Source of the DNA: Macrotis lagotis
Lineage: Eukaryota > Chordata > Mammalia > Peramelemorphia > Peramelidae
Assembly: GCF_037893015.1 (NCBI RefSeq)
Contig: NC_133658.1
Location: forward strand, 880,098,543-880,162,542
Direction: 5' to 3'
Length of the DNA: 64,000 nt
This document shows positions 12,060 to 23,393 of the stretch, one piece after another. Numbering within the stretch: the stretch's first letter is position 1; every line of letters starts with the position of its first letter. The position numbers and the translations under genes are program-made. Under the pieces are notes generated by a model, which was not told the origin of the DNA, did not search any database, and worked only from the letters and a program-made list of their open reading frames with translations.

Positions 12060-14105
12060 CTCTATATCACAGGAACAGACCTCAAATATCAAAATATGCA
12101 AAAATAACAAAAAACCATAAACAAAACATTAACCATCCTGATAGGGTTGATAAAAATGCTATCTCAGAAAAAGAAAGCAGTAACAAAATGCCTACATGTA
12201 AAACCTTAAAGAGATTTATGAATTGGTCTCAAATACAAAAACAAACCTCTTGGAAAAGCTCAAAAAGAATTTTAAAACTCAAAGAGGAGAGGAGGAAGAG
12301 AAATGGAGAAAAGAAATGAATCATGCAAGAGAATTATGAAAAACTGACTGAAAAATAACAGTAATTTTTAAAATAAAATTGACAAATTGAAAAAAGAAAG
12401 CAACTCTTTTAAAAATAAACTTGGGGCAGCTAGGTAGCACAGGGATAGGGTACTGGTCCTGGAGTCAGGAGGACCTGAGTTCAAATTTGACCTCAGACAC
12501 TTAATAATTGCCTAGCTGTGTGACCTTGGGCAAGTCAGTTAACCCCATTGCTTTAAATAATAAAAATTAAATTAAATATAATATAATATAATAATAAATA
12601 AAACTTTTAAAAGGAAATTTGGAAAAGGAAACCCAAAAGCTAACTGAAGAAAATAAAGTTTAAAAACTAGAATTGGACAAATGGAAACAAATGACTTCTA
12701 TGACACACCAAGATTCCATCAAACAAAATTTAAAAATCTGAAAAAAATAGAAGAAAATGTAAAATACCTTTTTAGGAAAAATGACTAACATGGAAAATAT
12801 ATCCAAGAGAGATAATTGACCAATTTTTGGTCTAACAACCATAATCAGAAAAAGAACCTGGACAGTGCCTTGTAGGAAACTGTCATGGGAAATATTGTAG
12901 AAAAAAAATAGTCCTTGAAAGAATTCATTCATCACCTCAGAAAGAGACCCCAAAATAAAAACTCCAAGAATTTTGTAGCCAGTTCTCAGCTAAAGGAGAA
13001 AAATACTGCAGGAAGCCAAAAATAAACAGTTTAAATAGGAGGGAACCATAAATTGCATTATGCAAGATTTATCAGCTTTAACATTAAAGGATCAAAGGGT
13101 CTATAATACAACATTCCAGAGGGCAACAGAGCTAGGATTACAACCAATATCAACTACCCTGCAAAATCCAGTATTTTTTTTCAGGGGAGAAGATTCAATG
13201 AAACAGAGGGCTTCCAAATTTACCCATTAAAAAACCTAGAATTGATCAGAAAATTTGATTTTCAAATACAAGACTCAAGAGACATACATAAAGGTCAATG
13301 GAAAAGGATAAAAATTATCTATATTCCCTGCATGGGAAGACAATGACTAACCCTTGAAAATTATTTTTTAAGACTGTTAAAAAGGTATATACTTAGACAA
13401 AGGATGTGGGTAGAAATTGACTGTAATATGATAAAACTTTTAACTCTTAAGGATTGTATTTATAGTGGGATAGTTCAATAGATTCTTTTTGAAAAGAGTA
13501 TGTAAGTATAAATTATTATGTAAAGATACTTGTGACTCTTGAGAATTATACATCTATCAGAAAGGTTGAAAGGAATATACTTTGATAGAGGGAGTGAGCA
13601 CAAGAAAGCTATAAAACAATTAAGATGTGAAAAAAAGAGATTATACTAGGAGAAGAAGACAAGAAATAAGAGGACAAATAACACCACAAGAAGAGGCACA
13701 AAGGCCCTAATATAATAGAGGGAAAGAAGGGGAAGGTGTGAGCTCTGAGTAATCAACAGATTTGACCCAAAAGGGGAATAATATACATTCCCATGTAGGT
13801 TTAGAAATTTATCCTAACCTACTGGGAAGTGGGGATGGGGAAGGGGATAGAAAAGGAAATAAGAGAATAATAAAAGGGAGAGGAAAATTAAAAGGAAAAG
13901 TAGAAAAAGGAATAAAACAAGAAAGAAGAAAATAGAAGCACAGATTGAGGGAGGGAATAGTCAAAAGCAAAACACTGGTGAGGAGGAATAAGGGAAAAGA
14001 AAAGTGAAAGATAAAAACAAGGAAGACTAGATGGAAGGAAATACAGAGTTAGTAATTATAGCTGTGAATGTGAATGGGATGAACTCCTTGTAAAATGTAT
14101 AATAA
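12060..14105 (+). mobile_element. Sense L1 fragment: ORF1, inter-ORF spacer and start of ORF2
   Basis: ORF1 coiled-coil-like sequence (about 12180-12680) and RRM-region sequence are followed by an ORF1 C-terminal zone (to about 13290). A purine-rich inter-ORF spacer comes next, then the conserved ORF2 start (GCTGTGAATGTGAATGGGAT, about 14060), where it is cut off. A SINE splits ORF1. All frames are broken. Confidence 0.75.
12421..12590 (+). mobile_element. tRNA-derived marsupial SINE
   Basis: GGGGCAGCTAGGTAGCACAG head, GAGTTCAAATTTGACC, CCTAGCTGTGTGACC, then an AT-rich tail. Inserted in the L1 ORF1 region. Confidence 0.9.
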
Positions 14106-14277
14106 CACTTTGCAATGAGGATGAAATGAAATACCAGTTTTGAGCATTTAGGAAAGTAGGCATTTAATGAATGCTTTTCCCTTTCCCCTTCATATCATCG
14201 TTTAACAGAAACTCACACTCTCCAAAATTAGCAATGATTTAATTGCCAAATCTAATTATCTTTTCTTAGTTTACCAC

Positions 14278-14480
14278 CCTTCTTGTTCTCTGGATAGTAT
14301 TTGATACTGTTGATCATGCTCTTCTCTTTGATATTATCTCCTCACTAGGTTTTAAAAACACCCCTTTCTTCTGATTCTCACCCTACCCAATCTAGCAGTT
14401 CTTTCTCAGTCTCCTCCACTTCATTTTCCTCCAAATTATACCTTCATACTAAGGGTATTACACATCTCTCATTTGTCTTT
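14278..14480 (+). pseudogene. L2/CR1-clade reverse transcriptase fragment
   Basis: A short translated stretch reads VFDTVDHALLFDIISS. This is the RT motif A region (AFDTVDH) typical of L2/CR1-type LINEs. The downstream frame has decayed. Confidence 0.6.
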
Positions 14481-14529
14481 CTTTCTGCCTTCTCTGCCAG
14501 AAAAAATAAACTTTTGTCCTGGAAACAGC

Positions 14530-15180
14530 AGCTTCTAAAGGTTATGAAAGAAATAGTAAGAAATTTATTGTCCTTGATGAATTTGAGTCACCTAGTCCAG
14601 AGATTCTGCAATCATTTTGAAAGTTTTGAAAGAACTGGCAGGTGTGATTGTTGAGCCTCTGTGAATTATATATGAACTATATGAATTATATGAACTATCA
14701 TGGAAAATGTGATAGAGGCAGTAAGATTGAAGAAGGGAAACACAGAAGAAAAGAATCTGCAAACTGTAGGCTAATGAACTTGTCCTTGTCTTCAATTCCT
14801 GACAAAATTCTAGAATGACTCATTAAAGAGATGACTGGTAAACATACAAAAAGAGAAGTGGTGGAGAGCTAATGACTTTATCATGCTCCAATATCTTTAT
14901 TTGACAGAACTATTTAAGCAAATGAGTGAATCTAATTTTCCTAGATTTTAGCAAATCTATTGACAAAATATCACATACAACTCTTGTTGGAAGGATAGAG
15001 AAATGTGGACTAGAAGATGCTACAGTTTGTGGAATTAAAAACTATTTGGATAGTTGAATTTAAGGAATAGTGACAGGTCTTTAACGGAGTACACTAGGGA
15101 TTGATGGTAGGCTTTGTGCTGGTGTACATTTTTATAATTGTTTTAGTGAACGTGATTCAGTGGGAGGGAGAAATAATTTT
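14530..15180 (+). pseudogene. CR1/L3-clade LINE RT fragment
   Basis: Text such as AAGAACTGGCAGGTGTGATT, TCAATTCCTGACAAAATTCT and a translated LDFSKSIDK (motif A, usually LDFSKAFDK) followed by EKCGLEDATV matches the CR1/L3 reverse-transcriptase order. Multiple stops are present; it is ancient. Confidence 0.65.
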
Positions 15181-15831
15181 TTTAAAATAATATTTTAGGG
15201 AGGTGGAGCTAAGATGATGGAGTAAAGGCAGGAGCTCTTCTGAGCTCTCCTCAAATTCCTCTAAATTCTAGAGCTGCAGAAACCACAAAAAGATGGAGCA
15301 AAAGAGTTTTCAGTCAAAGAAAACTTAGAAGGTCAACAGGAAAGGTCTGCTGCACCAGAATAGAAGAGAAGGGCAGTCCAATGCAGACCCCACAAACACA
15401 GCACAAGTTCCAGAAAACCATAAATAGGCCTTGAGCAGCAGTGGGGGTTTGCAGTGGGGGTTTCCAGATCTCTCATCCCATAGATACTAAAGACAATTTT
15501 GAAGTCCAGCATGAAATTTATGTTACATCTGGGTGAAAATGGAACATAGTCCAGCACAGACAGGGCTAATGAATACCAGACCCAGCAAACCAGAAGACAC
15601 CCTTGGGAGACACTGAATCAGCAATAGCAACCTCTGCTTCTGGAACTCTCAGTCCACAGATAGTAAGGGGAGTCTATCAAAGATAGTAAGGGGAAGGTCT
15701 AACAACTAGGCAGAAAGAGATTACAGGGGTCTCTTTATTAAGATTAAGGCAGTACTCTGTTGTTTTGCTCATCTTAAGATCTAGGATGATTGTCCCAGGT
15801 GGCAGACCCAGGGCAGGGAAGAATAGTAGCC

Positions 15832-16130
15832 AGAATGTGGGTCAATTGGTTCTGAGAGTTAGGTGAGCACTGTTTCCAAGGGACTGGTGATGACCTCCAC
15901 TGTCAGTGGATTGAAGGGAGTCTGGTTCACATCCCTGAAACTGGAGTGTCGAAGATTGGCACTTTGAGGCATACTGTGTAATAAGATCTTGGAGAAGCCA
16001 GTGGGGAGCCCTAGAAAAAGTTCTCTTTTCTTTGTGAAGGTCAGAGTCACTCTGGAATGGATTTGCCCCAACAAAGGGGACAGTACCTTGGAAAGCATGT
16101 GGTTTCAGCCACTCCTCTACAATGGTGAGA
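15832..16130 (+). pseudogene. 28S (LSU) rRNA pseudogene fragment
   Basis: Colinear with the vertebrate 28S interval that begins GGGTCAGTCGGTCCTGAGAG. The landmarks in order are GTGGGTCAATTGGTTCTGAG, GAAGGGAGTCTGGTTCACATCC, ACTGGAGTGTCGAAGAT and GGAGAAGCCAGTGG. Then comes the near-invariant AGTTCTCTTTTCTTTGTGAAGG, followed by CTGGAATGGATTTGCCCCAA and GTACCTTGGAAAGCAT. Differences are mostly CpG-decay type (C-to-T, G-to-A). It lies inside an L1 5' UTR. Similarity fades after about 16130, and other 28S stretches between 16130 and 16600 are uncertain. A dead copy, not a functional rRNA gene. Confidence 0.85.
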
Positions 16131-16620
16131 TCAAGCTCTAGGGAGTGAAGTAACAGCAAAGCATTATGGTCCTATGAATGGCAACCTGACATTGTCCTAG
16201 TCTTAAAGCTATTGCCAAATATATTATGCACTAATGAGTATTTCAAAATTCAAGATGGAAAATTTGAGAAAAAGATCATACTGATGATTAGCTCATGGAA
16301 AGGTAGGTTAGGATGTATGTGATTGTCACATTCTGTCATCACATAGCACAGGCTAATGCTGCCAGGCACTGCTGATGTGCTGTGGTGCCTCACTAATACA
16401 GGAAGAATGGAAATAATTTAAGGCCAAGAGACTCTCACAGCAGTCAGACCATCTCCAATAGTCCTATTTCCTATAAATCAAGTCCTAGGATGAAATGATT
16501 CTGGCAAGTGAAAAGGATTTATTTGTACAGCATATCCCTCACTATAATAAACAAAACTGTGCAATTTATACCTCCAATCATTTGGTTGGTTGGTGTCGAT
16601 CCTCTTCAATGCCATAAGGA
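16131..16620. other. Unassigned insert within L1 5' UTR
   Basis: This follows the 28S-like block and precedes resumed L1 5' UTR. Around 16205-16245 there is weak resemblance to another conserved 28S stretch (GCCAAAT...CTAAT.AGT), so part may also be rRNA-derived. I cannot prove it. A short (CCA)n run lies just beyond, at 16646-16662. Confidence 0.35.
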
Positions 16621-17177
16621 CTAGTTGCAGCAAAAGCAACAGACCACCACCACCACCACCACAGTGGAGCTGAGAGCGTCTTCATAGTTCAGGGCAGAAA
16701 AGAGTGCTTGTAGCCACTCACAGGCCAAAACACAGGCCAGGAGAGTAGTAAACATATGTCTCCTTAGATCATATCATCTTAGTAGAACCAAAAACTTAAA
16801 GGTCCCTAGGAATATCTCTGAAAACAGCTGTACAAAAGCCCTGAAGTTTGCAACAAGGGACTCCAAATTGGAAGCAGAGCCCTGGTTCAACAAAGAGTAA
16901 AAGGTCAAGTAATGAGTTGGGAAAATCAACAAAGAATAGAAAAAATTCTTACCATATAGTTACTATGATGAAGAAGAACAGCTTCAAAACCCACACTCAG
17001 AAGAAGATGACAAAGTAAAAGCTACATCCAAAACATCCAAGGAAAATATGAATTGGTCTCACAACATGGACAGGATTTTGAAAATCAAGTAAAAGAACTG
17101 GAAGAAAAATTGGGAAGAAAAAGGAGAGTAATGCAAGAAAATCATGAAAAAATGAGTCAGCAGTTTGATAAATGACA

Positions 17178-17178
<1 letters not shown>

Positions 17179-17232
<54 letters not shown>
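17179..17232. repeat. (AC)n microsatellite
   Basis: Twenty-seven AC units inside the old L1 ORF1. Confidence 0.97.
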
Positions 17233-17234
<2 letters not shown>

Positions 17235-17328
17235 GAAGAAAATAACACCATAAAAAAATAGATGAGGCTAAATGGTAAAAGCAGTCCAAAAAACCAATGC
17301 AGAGAAAATGTTTTAAAAAATCTCCAAG

Positions 17329-17487
17329 TGGGGGGTGGCTAGGTGGTGCAGTGGATAGAGCACAGGCCCTGGAGTCAGGAGTACCTGAGTTCAAATCTGG
17401 CCTCAGACACTTAATAATTACCTAACTGTGTGGCCTTGGGCAAGCCACTTAACCCTATTGCCTTGCCAAAAAATAAATAAATAATAA
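17329..17487 (+). mobile_element. tRNA-derived marsupial SINE
   Basis: GTGGCTAGGTGGTGCAGTGG head through CCTATTGCCTTGCC and an A/T-rich tail. It is flanked by imperfect repeats AAAATCTCCAAGT (before) and AAAATCCCCAAGT (after), placing the insertion in L1 ORF1. Confidence 0.92.
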
Positions 17488-17547
17488 AAATCCCCAAGTA
17501 GACCAATGAAAAAAGAGGCACAAAAAGTCACTGAAGAAAATAATTCC

Positions 17548-17566
17548 TTAAAAAAATCAAATTGAG
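17548..17566 (+). repeat. 19-bp target-site duplication, left copy
   Basis: TTAAAAAAATCAAATTGAG, identical to 20981-20999. The A-run after TT fits the L1 endonuclease cleavage preference (TT/AAAA). It defines exactly where the half-LINE entered the older L1 ORF1. Confidence 0.95.
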
Positions 17567-18347
17567 GGGGGGGCAGAGCCAAGATGGTGACAAGAAAGGA
17601 TGTCTCTTAGGTGCTCTCTTTAAAAACTTATAAACTAAGGACTCTAACTAAATTTTTGAAAGACAGAACTCACAGAGAGACCCAGTGAAGCAATTCTCCA
17701 GCTCAAGGTAACCTGGAAAACAACAGAAAGGCTCTGCTCCCCGGGGTTGGAAGGGCGGCCCACCAGAGGGATGGCCTGCCAGAGGGGTGGCCTGCCAGAA
17801 GGAAGGAACTTCAGCCTCCCAGAGGCAGCCCCAGGGCACTGGGAGCCGCAGTGCACAGCAGCAGAAGAGTTCACTGACCTACACCTGGGGGAGCACCGAG
17901 CAAAACTTGGGGGATCAGCAGAGGGGACCTCTGCCAGAGCGAGCACGTGAAGCCCAGTCCTCAGGATACACAAGGAGCAGTGTGGCTGCAGCAGCCCAGA
18001 TCCAGGAACAGGAAGCAGAAGCCAGTAAACAGGAGCCCCCAGGGCATGAGTACAGAGTCCAGGGAGGGAGCGGAGAGAGACTGCTGAGCTCTGTCCTCTG
18101 TCCCTAGAACAAGATTCTGGGGGTTCTGACCATATTCAGATCCTGATTGCAGTCTAGGCCCCCCATAGAACAACAGCCCCCCCCACCTCAGGCCCATGGC
18201 AGAGGGGGGGCACTTATAGTCATTCACAGACTAGGAGGGAGGACAGAGCCTCACACACTGAGATCCTTGTGGGGGTGTCCCAAAAGCTCAGGAAGCACTC
18301 CCAAACCAGCCTCTGGCTGAGAAAATGAGTAAGCAGAGAAACAAAGG

Positions 18348-18510
18348 GGCGGCTAGGTGGTGTAGTGGATAAAGCACCAGGCCTGGATTCAGGAGTACCT
18401 GGGTTCAAATCCGGTCTCAGACACTTAATAATTACCTAGCTGTGTGGCCTTGGGCAAACCACTTAACCCTGTTTGCCTTACAAAAAACTAAAAAAAAAAG
18501 AAAGAAAGAA
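18348..18510 (+). mobile_element. tRNA-derived marsupial SINE inside half-LINE ORF1 start
   Basis: GGGGCGGCTAGGTGGTGTAG head and CACTTAACCCTGTTTGCC, then an A/G-rich tail. Flanking AGAGAAACAA (18337-18346) recurs after the tail (about 18513-18522). It separates the first seven ORF1 codons from the rest. Confidence 0.9.
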
Positions 18511-18644
18511 AAAGAGAAACAAGAGGAACACCATTGAGAAATACTTTGCCTGTGATATCGAGATCAAAACGCTCAATCTGAAGATGAGGAAGTCCAAGCT
18601 TCTGCATCTAAAGATTCCAAGAAAAACAGAATTGGGCTCAGGTT

Positions 18645-19611
18645 ATGACAGAGCTCAAAAAAGACTTTGAAAATCAAGTGAGGGAGATAGAGGAAAAAAT
18701 GGGAAAAGAAATGAGAGAGATGCAGGGAAAACATGAAGATGAAGTCAGCAGCTTAGTCAAGGAGATCCAAAAATATGCTGAAGAAAATAGCATGCTAAAA
18801 GCCAGCTTGGGTCAAATGGATAAAATAGTTCTAAAAGTTATTGAGGAGAAGAATGCTTTAAAAAGCAGAATTGGCCAGATGGAAAAAGAGATAAGAAAGC
18901 TCTCTGAGGAGAACAAATCCTTCAGACAAAGAATAGAACTCAAGGAGATTGCTGATTTTATGAGAAATTAGGACTCAATACTTCAAAAACAAAAGAATGA
19001 AAAATTAGAAGAAAATGTGAAACATCTCATTGAAAAAACAACTGATATGGAAAACAGATTTAGGAAAGATAATTTAAAAATTATTGGAATACCTGAAAGT
19101 CATGACCAGGAAAAGAACCTTGACATCATTTTCAAAGAATTACTACAGGAAAATTGCCCTGATATCCTAGAAGCAGAGGGCAAAGTAGAAAAGGAGAGAA
19201 TCTACTGATCTCCCCGAGAAAGAGATCTAAAAAAAAACAACCCCCAGGAATATTATAGCCAAGTTCCAGAACTCCCAAGTCAAAGAGAAAATATTATAAG
19301 CAGCCAGAAGGACGCAATTCAAATATTGTGGAGCTGCAGTCAGGATCACCCAGAACTTAGCAGAAACTACATTAAAAGTTCAGAGAGCTTGGAATATAAT
19401 ATACCGGAAGGCCAAAGAGCTTAGAATGCAACCGAGAATCAACTACCCAGCAAAAATGAATGTCCTCTTCCAGGGAAAAAGATGGACTTTCAATGAAGCA
19501 GGGAAATTTCAAATGTTCCTGTTAGAATGGCCAGAGCTGAATAGAAGGTTTGATCTTCAAATACAGGACTCAGTTGAAGCACAGAGATTGGAGGAGAAGG
19601 GGAAAATATGA
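18645..19611 (+). pseudogene. Half-LINE ORF1p remnant
   Basis: RNA-binding ORF1-type protein. Residues 1-108 (18645-18971) form a long E/K-rich coiled coil with repeated heptads (EEKMGKEMREMQGKHEDEV; SRIGQMEKEIRKLSEENK). They end in ADFMRN and a TAG at 18969. The same frame reopens at 19017 with the RRM block (RKDNLKIIGIPESHD, then DIIFKELLQENCPDI) and stops at 19206. The C-terminal domain continues in another frame (19426-19611; LQIQDSVEAQRLEEKGK) to the natural end. The upstream start is separated by a SINE and a one-base frameshift near 18640. Confidence 0.85.
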
Positions 19612-20097
19612 GGGACTTAATGATGATGAATTGCATGTATTCCTGTATAGAAAAATGATACTTATAATACTCATATGAACCTTCTCATTTAACAGAGCAG
19701 GTAGAAGGAGCTTTTATAGATGAAGCACAGGAGAAAACTGAATTTGAAGATATAATGTGGTATAAAAATGGAGTCAATAGATAAAAGGGAAATGTAATGG
19801 GAGAAAGAAAAAGGAGAGGAGGAATAGGCCAAGATATTTCATATAATAAGATTTTTCTTTATTACAATGAGCTATTGCAATGATATGGAATGGGGGAAGG
19901 TAAGGGGGAAATGAGGGAACCTTTGCTCTCATCAGAGGTGGCTAGGAGAGGAAACAGCATATATACTCAATGGGATATAGACATCTGGAATAAGAAGGAG
20001 AGAGAGGAGGGACAAGGGGAAGGGGTGGGGATGTGAATGATGGAGGAGAGGATGGACCATGGGGGGAGAGTGGTCAGATATAACACATTTTCCTTTT

Positions 20098-20439
20098 TAC
20101 TTCTTGCAAGGGGCTGAGATTGGATGGCCTGTCCGGGACCATAGGACTAGGTGGATGCTAGGCCTAAGGAGTGGTATGGGGGCTCAGGGCCTCTTGGCCC
20201 CAGAGCTGGGGATCTATCTGCTGTGACACTCAACTACCCTACAGCAGAGTCAGAGTGAAAGGAGAGAGAAAATATAATACATGTTAGTGCAGAAATACAA
20301 AAGGAGGGAGTTGCAATCAGCAATGGCAACAGTGGAAAAATATGGAATAACTTTTGTGATGGACTTATAAAGAATGTGATCCACCCACAACAGAGTTGGT
20401 GGTGTTAAAGCACAGAATGAAGCACATTTATTATTATTA

Positions 20440-20471
<32 letters not shown>

Positions 20472-20805
20472 TTTGGGGGTGCAGGGCAAATGGGGCTGGG
20501 TGGCCTGCCTGGGGCTGCTTGGCTGGGTGATTGTTGGGTGTCTGAGGCTGGATTTGGACCCAGGTGCTCCTGGCTCAAGGGCCAGTGCTCTGTCTGCCAC
20601 CTGGCCGACCCTACTATTATTACTATTTTATTTTATTTTGGGTCTTTTTTTTTCTTTTTTTGGTTTTTGTAGGGCAGTGGGGTTGGGGTGGCTTGCATGG
20701 AGTCACACAGCTGAGTGATTGTTGGGTGTATGGGGCTGGATTTGGGCTTGGGTGCTCCTGGCTCTGGGGCTAGTGTTCCGTCCACTGTGCCACCTGGCTA
20801 TACCT
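20098..20805 (-). repeat. SINE-like units, reverse orientation, within half-LINE 3' region
   Basis: Two clear blocks (20475-20610 and 20660-20805) follow the reverse order of the local SINE: GGGCAGTGGGGT, ACACAGCTGAGTGATTGTTGGG, CTGGATTTGG, GGTGCTCCTGGCTC, then CCACTGTGCCACCTGGCT. A fainter third lies at about 20100-20250 (TATCTGCTGTGACACTCAAC). They are G-rich and diverged from the standard SINE, and no target-site duplications separate them. They look like part of the element itself rather than fresh insertions. Confidence 0.65.
20427..20471. repeat. (TTA)n microsatellite
   Basis: ATT/TTA triplets with one TTG interruption, between the second and third SINE-like units. Confidence 0.95.
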
Positions 20806-20980
20806 ACAATTATTACTATCTTTTTTTATTTTAATTTTAATTTTTTTCTCTCCCCTTTACTTTATTGCTCAAGCGAGTCTATATTTTTGGGAGGGAGGGG
20901 GTATTTTGCTTTCTCTTAAACAAGAATATTAATGTATAAAAAACCATTATTTGTACAAAATGAGAATAAATAAATAAACT

Positions 20981-20999
20981 TTAAAAAAATCAAATTGAG
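20981..20999 (+). repeat. 19-bp target-site duplication, right copy
   Basis: Exact match to 17548-17566. The old L1 ORF1 resumes immediately with 'caaatagaggttaatgcc'. Confidence 0.95.
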
Positions 21000-21546
21000 C
21001 AAATAGAGGTTAATGCCTTTATGAGAAACTAAGAAACAATAAAACAAAAGCAACGGAATGAAAAAAATAGAATACAATGTGAAATCTTTCATTGCAAAAA
21101 TAACTTACCTAGAAAATTGTTCCAGGATAGATAATTTAAAAATTATTGAATTTCTTGAAAACCATGATCTACAAAATAGCCTAGACATCAGCTTTCAAGA
21201 AATATTAAGGAAAACTGCCCTAATATTTTTGGACCAGAGGGTAAAATAGAAATTGAAAGAATTGACCAGTTATCTCCTGAAAAAGATCCCAAAATGAAAA
21301 CTCCTGGGATTATAAAAACCAAATTCCAGAGTTCCTCAATCAAGGAAAAACTTTTGCAAGCAGCAAGAAAGAAACAATTCTAGTATTGTGGAGTCAAAAC
21401 AAGGCTTGGAATATGATATTCTTGAGGGTAAAGGAGCTAGGATTACAATCAAAAATCACTTACCCAGCAAAACTGAACATAATCCTTCAGGGGAAAAGAC
21501 AGTAAAAAAAAAGAATTTAAAATAAAGAATACTTTCAAGAATTCAT

Positions 21547-21706
21547 TTTTTGTTTGTTTTTTTGTTTTGCAAGGCAATGGAGTTAAGTGACTTTCCCAAA
21601 CTCACACAGATATCAAATGTCTGAGCCTCAATTTGAACTCAAGCTCTCCTGAATCCAGAGCCAGTGCTCTATCCACTGTACTACCCAGCTGTCCCCTCCC
21701 CACCTC
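21547..21706 (-). mobile_element. tRNA-derived marsupial SINE, antisense
   Basis: T-rich start (reverse poly-A), GCAAGGCAATGGAGTTAAGT, TGTCTGAGCCTCAATTTG, then TCCACTGTACTACCCAGCTG. Inserted in the L1 ORF1 C-terminal region. Confidence 0.9.
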
Positions 21707-23330
21707 CTCAAGTATTCTTGATAAAGAAAACAGAGTTGAGTAGAAAATTTGATTTTCAAATACAAGACTCCAGAGAAGCAAAAAAAAGGTAAGCAGGAAA
21801 GGGAAAATCCTAAGGAACTTAATAAAGTTAAACTGTTTACTTCCTACATGGGAAGAAGATACTGGTAACTAAAGAATTTTTTCATTATTAGGGCACTGTA
21901 TAGACATAATATACATGTGAGGTTTACATACAATAGAATGATATCCAAAATAATAAAATTTAAAGGGTTAGAGGGGACTATATTGGGAGAAAGGGAAAGG
22001 GAGCAGTAGTATGGGATAAATTATTTCACATTAAATGGGCAAGAAAATGCTTTAAGAATAGTGAAAAGGGGGAGGGGGAGGTGATGACGAGTGAATGAAC
22101 CTTACTCTCGTAAGAACTGGCTTAAATAGATAATAACAAAATAAAATCAATTGGTTTTAGAAATCTATCTTATCCTATAGGAGGAGAAGGGGATATGAGA
22201 TGGGGTGGCAGAGAGAAGGTAGGACAGATTTGGGGAGGTAAAAGCCAGAAGCCAGACATAAAAAAAGTTAAAGAGGAGCACTATAGGATAGAAGGAAATA
22301 CAGTTAGCAATATTAACTTTGAAAAAAATATAAAGACCTCATTTCACTCTTATCTATTGGATTTATGAAAAAAGGAGAAGTTCATGACCAAAGAAGAGAT
22401 AGAGAACATTATAAATTGCAAAATGGATACTTTTGACTATATTAAATTTTAAAAGTGTTTGCACAAAAAATCAATGTAGCCAAGATTAGAAGGCATACAG
22501 AAAAATAGGAAGCAATTTTCACAGCTAGTGTTTTTGATAAAGAACTCATTTCTAAAATATATAGAGAACTGAATCAAACTTAAGAAACAAACATAAAATT
22601 ACAAATCATTTTCCAGTTGATAAATGTTCAAAGGATAAGAACAGTAGTTTTCAGATGAAAAAATTAAAGGTATTTATAGTCATATGCAAAAGGCCTCCAA
22701 ATCATTATTGAATAGAGAAATGTAAATTAAAACCTCTCTGAGTTACCACCTATAATATTTGCTAATATGATAAAAAAGGAAATTTATTAATATTGGAGAG
22801 GATGTAGAAAAATTGGAAAACTAATTCATTTTAAGTGGAGTTGTGAATGAACTCAACTATTTTGGAGAAGAATTTGGACATAGTGTCTAAATATGCCCAA
22901 AGGATAATAAAACTATAAATATATATTACTCAGTCTATATCTCAAAGAAATCATAAAAAATGGGAAAAGTCCCACATATACAAAAATATTTATAGTAGCT
23001 TTTTGTGTTGTGGCAAAGAATTGGAAATTGAGGAGATGCTCATCAATTGGGGAATGACTGAACAAGTTATGGTCTATAAATATTTTGGAGTACTATTGTT
23101 TTATAAGAACTCATGTTCTGTACTTTAGAAGTCCATGTATGGACTTTAGAAAAACATAGAAAGACTTGCATGAATTGTTGCTGAGTGAAGGGAGAAGAAC
23201 CAACAGAATATTGTATACATTAACAGTAACACTGTGAAATGATCTATTATGATGGGTGCAGTTCCTCTCAGCAGTTTAATGATCAAGGAGAATCCTGAAA
23301 GAACTGCTTTGCTTTGGAAAATGCTATATA

Positions 23331-23333
<3 letters not shown>

Positions 23334-23391
<58 letters not shown>
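23334..23391. repeat. (GA)n microsatellite
   Basis: About 28 GA units near the L1 3' end. The 136-codon minus-strand frame here is an artefact of this run. Confidence 0.97.

Positions 23392-23393
<2 letters not shown>

Larger units (their letters stand above)
15197..17566 (+). mobile_element. Older L1, 5' half (5' UTR and ORF1 start), host of three insertions
   Basis: It begins GGGAGGTGGAGCTAAGATGA. 5' UTR sequence comparable to the 6983 copy is interrupted at about 15831 by a 28S rRNA-derived block and resumes near 16620. ORF1 begins around 16960 and is interrupted by a CA repeat, a SINE and, at 17567, by the half-LINE. The element resumes at 21000. Confidence 0.8.
17567..20980 (+). mobile_element. 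Half-LINE (HAL1-like): L1 5' UTR + ORF1, no ORF2, composite 3' region with SINE-like units
   Basis: A 3414-bp unit between perfect 19-bp target-site duplications. Layout: a GC-rich L1-type 5' UTR starting GGCAGAGCCAAGATGG; the ORF1 start near 18325 (ATGAGTAAGCAG); ORF1 to 19611; then non-coding sequence instead of ORF2; three G/T-rich blocks resembling the local SINE in reverse; (TTA)n; and an AATAAA at about 20964 followed by an A-rich end. L1 machinery must have mobilised it in trans. ORF1 has been split by a later SINE and has frame breaks, so this copy is dead. HAL1 elements (ORF1-only LINEs) are known in mammals; the SINE-like 3' part is what looks unusual here. Confidence 0.85.

Noticed and set aside
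17059..17394. Minus-strand frames with Cys-Val repeats
   Set aside because: Translation of the (AC)n microsatellite.
17644..18227. Several overlapping 60-109 codon frames on both strands
   Set aside because: They coincide with the GC-rich 5' UTR of the half-LINE, where stop codons are rare; short GGCCTGCCAGAGG-type repeats inflate them.
20440..20919. Leu/Phe-rich plus-strand frames resembling membrane proteins
   Set aside because: Arise from TTA repeats and the G/T-rich SINE-like units; no start context or family.
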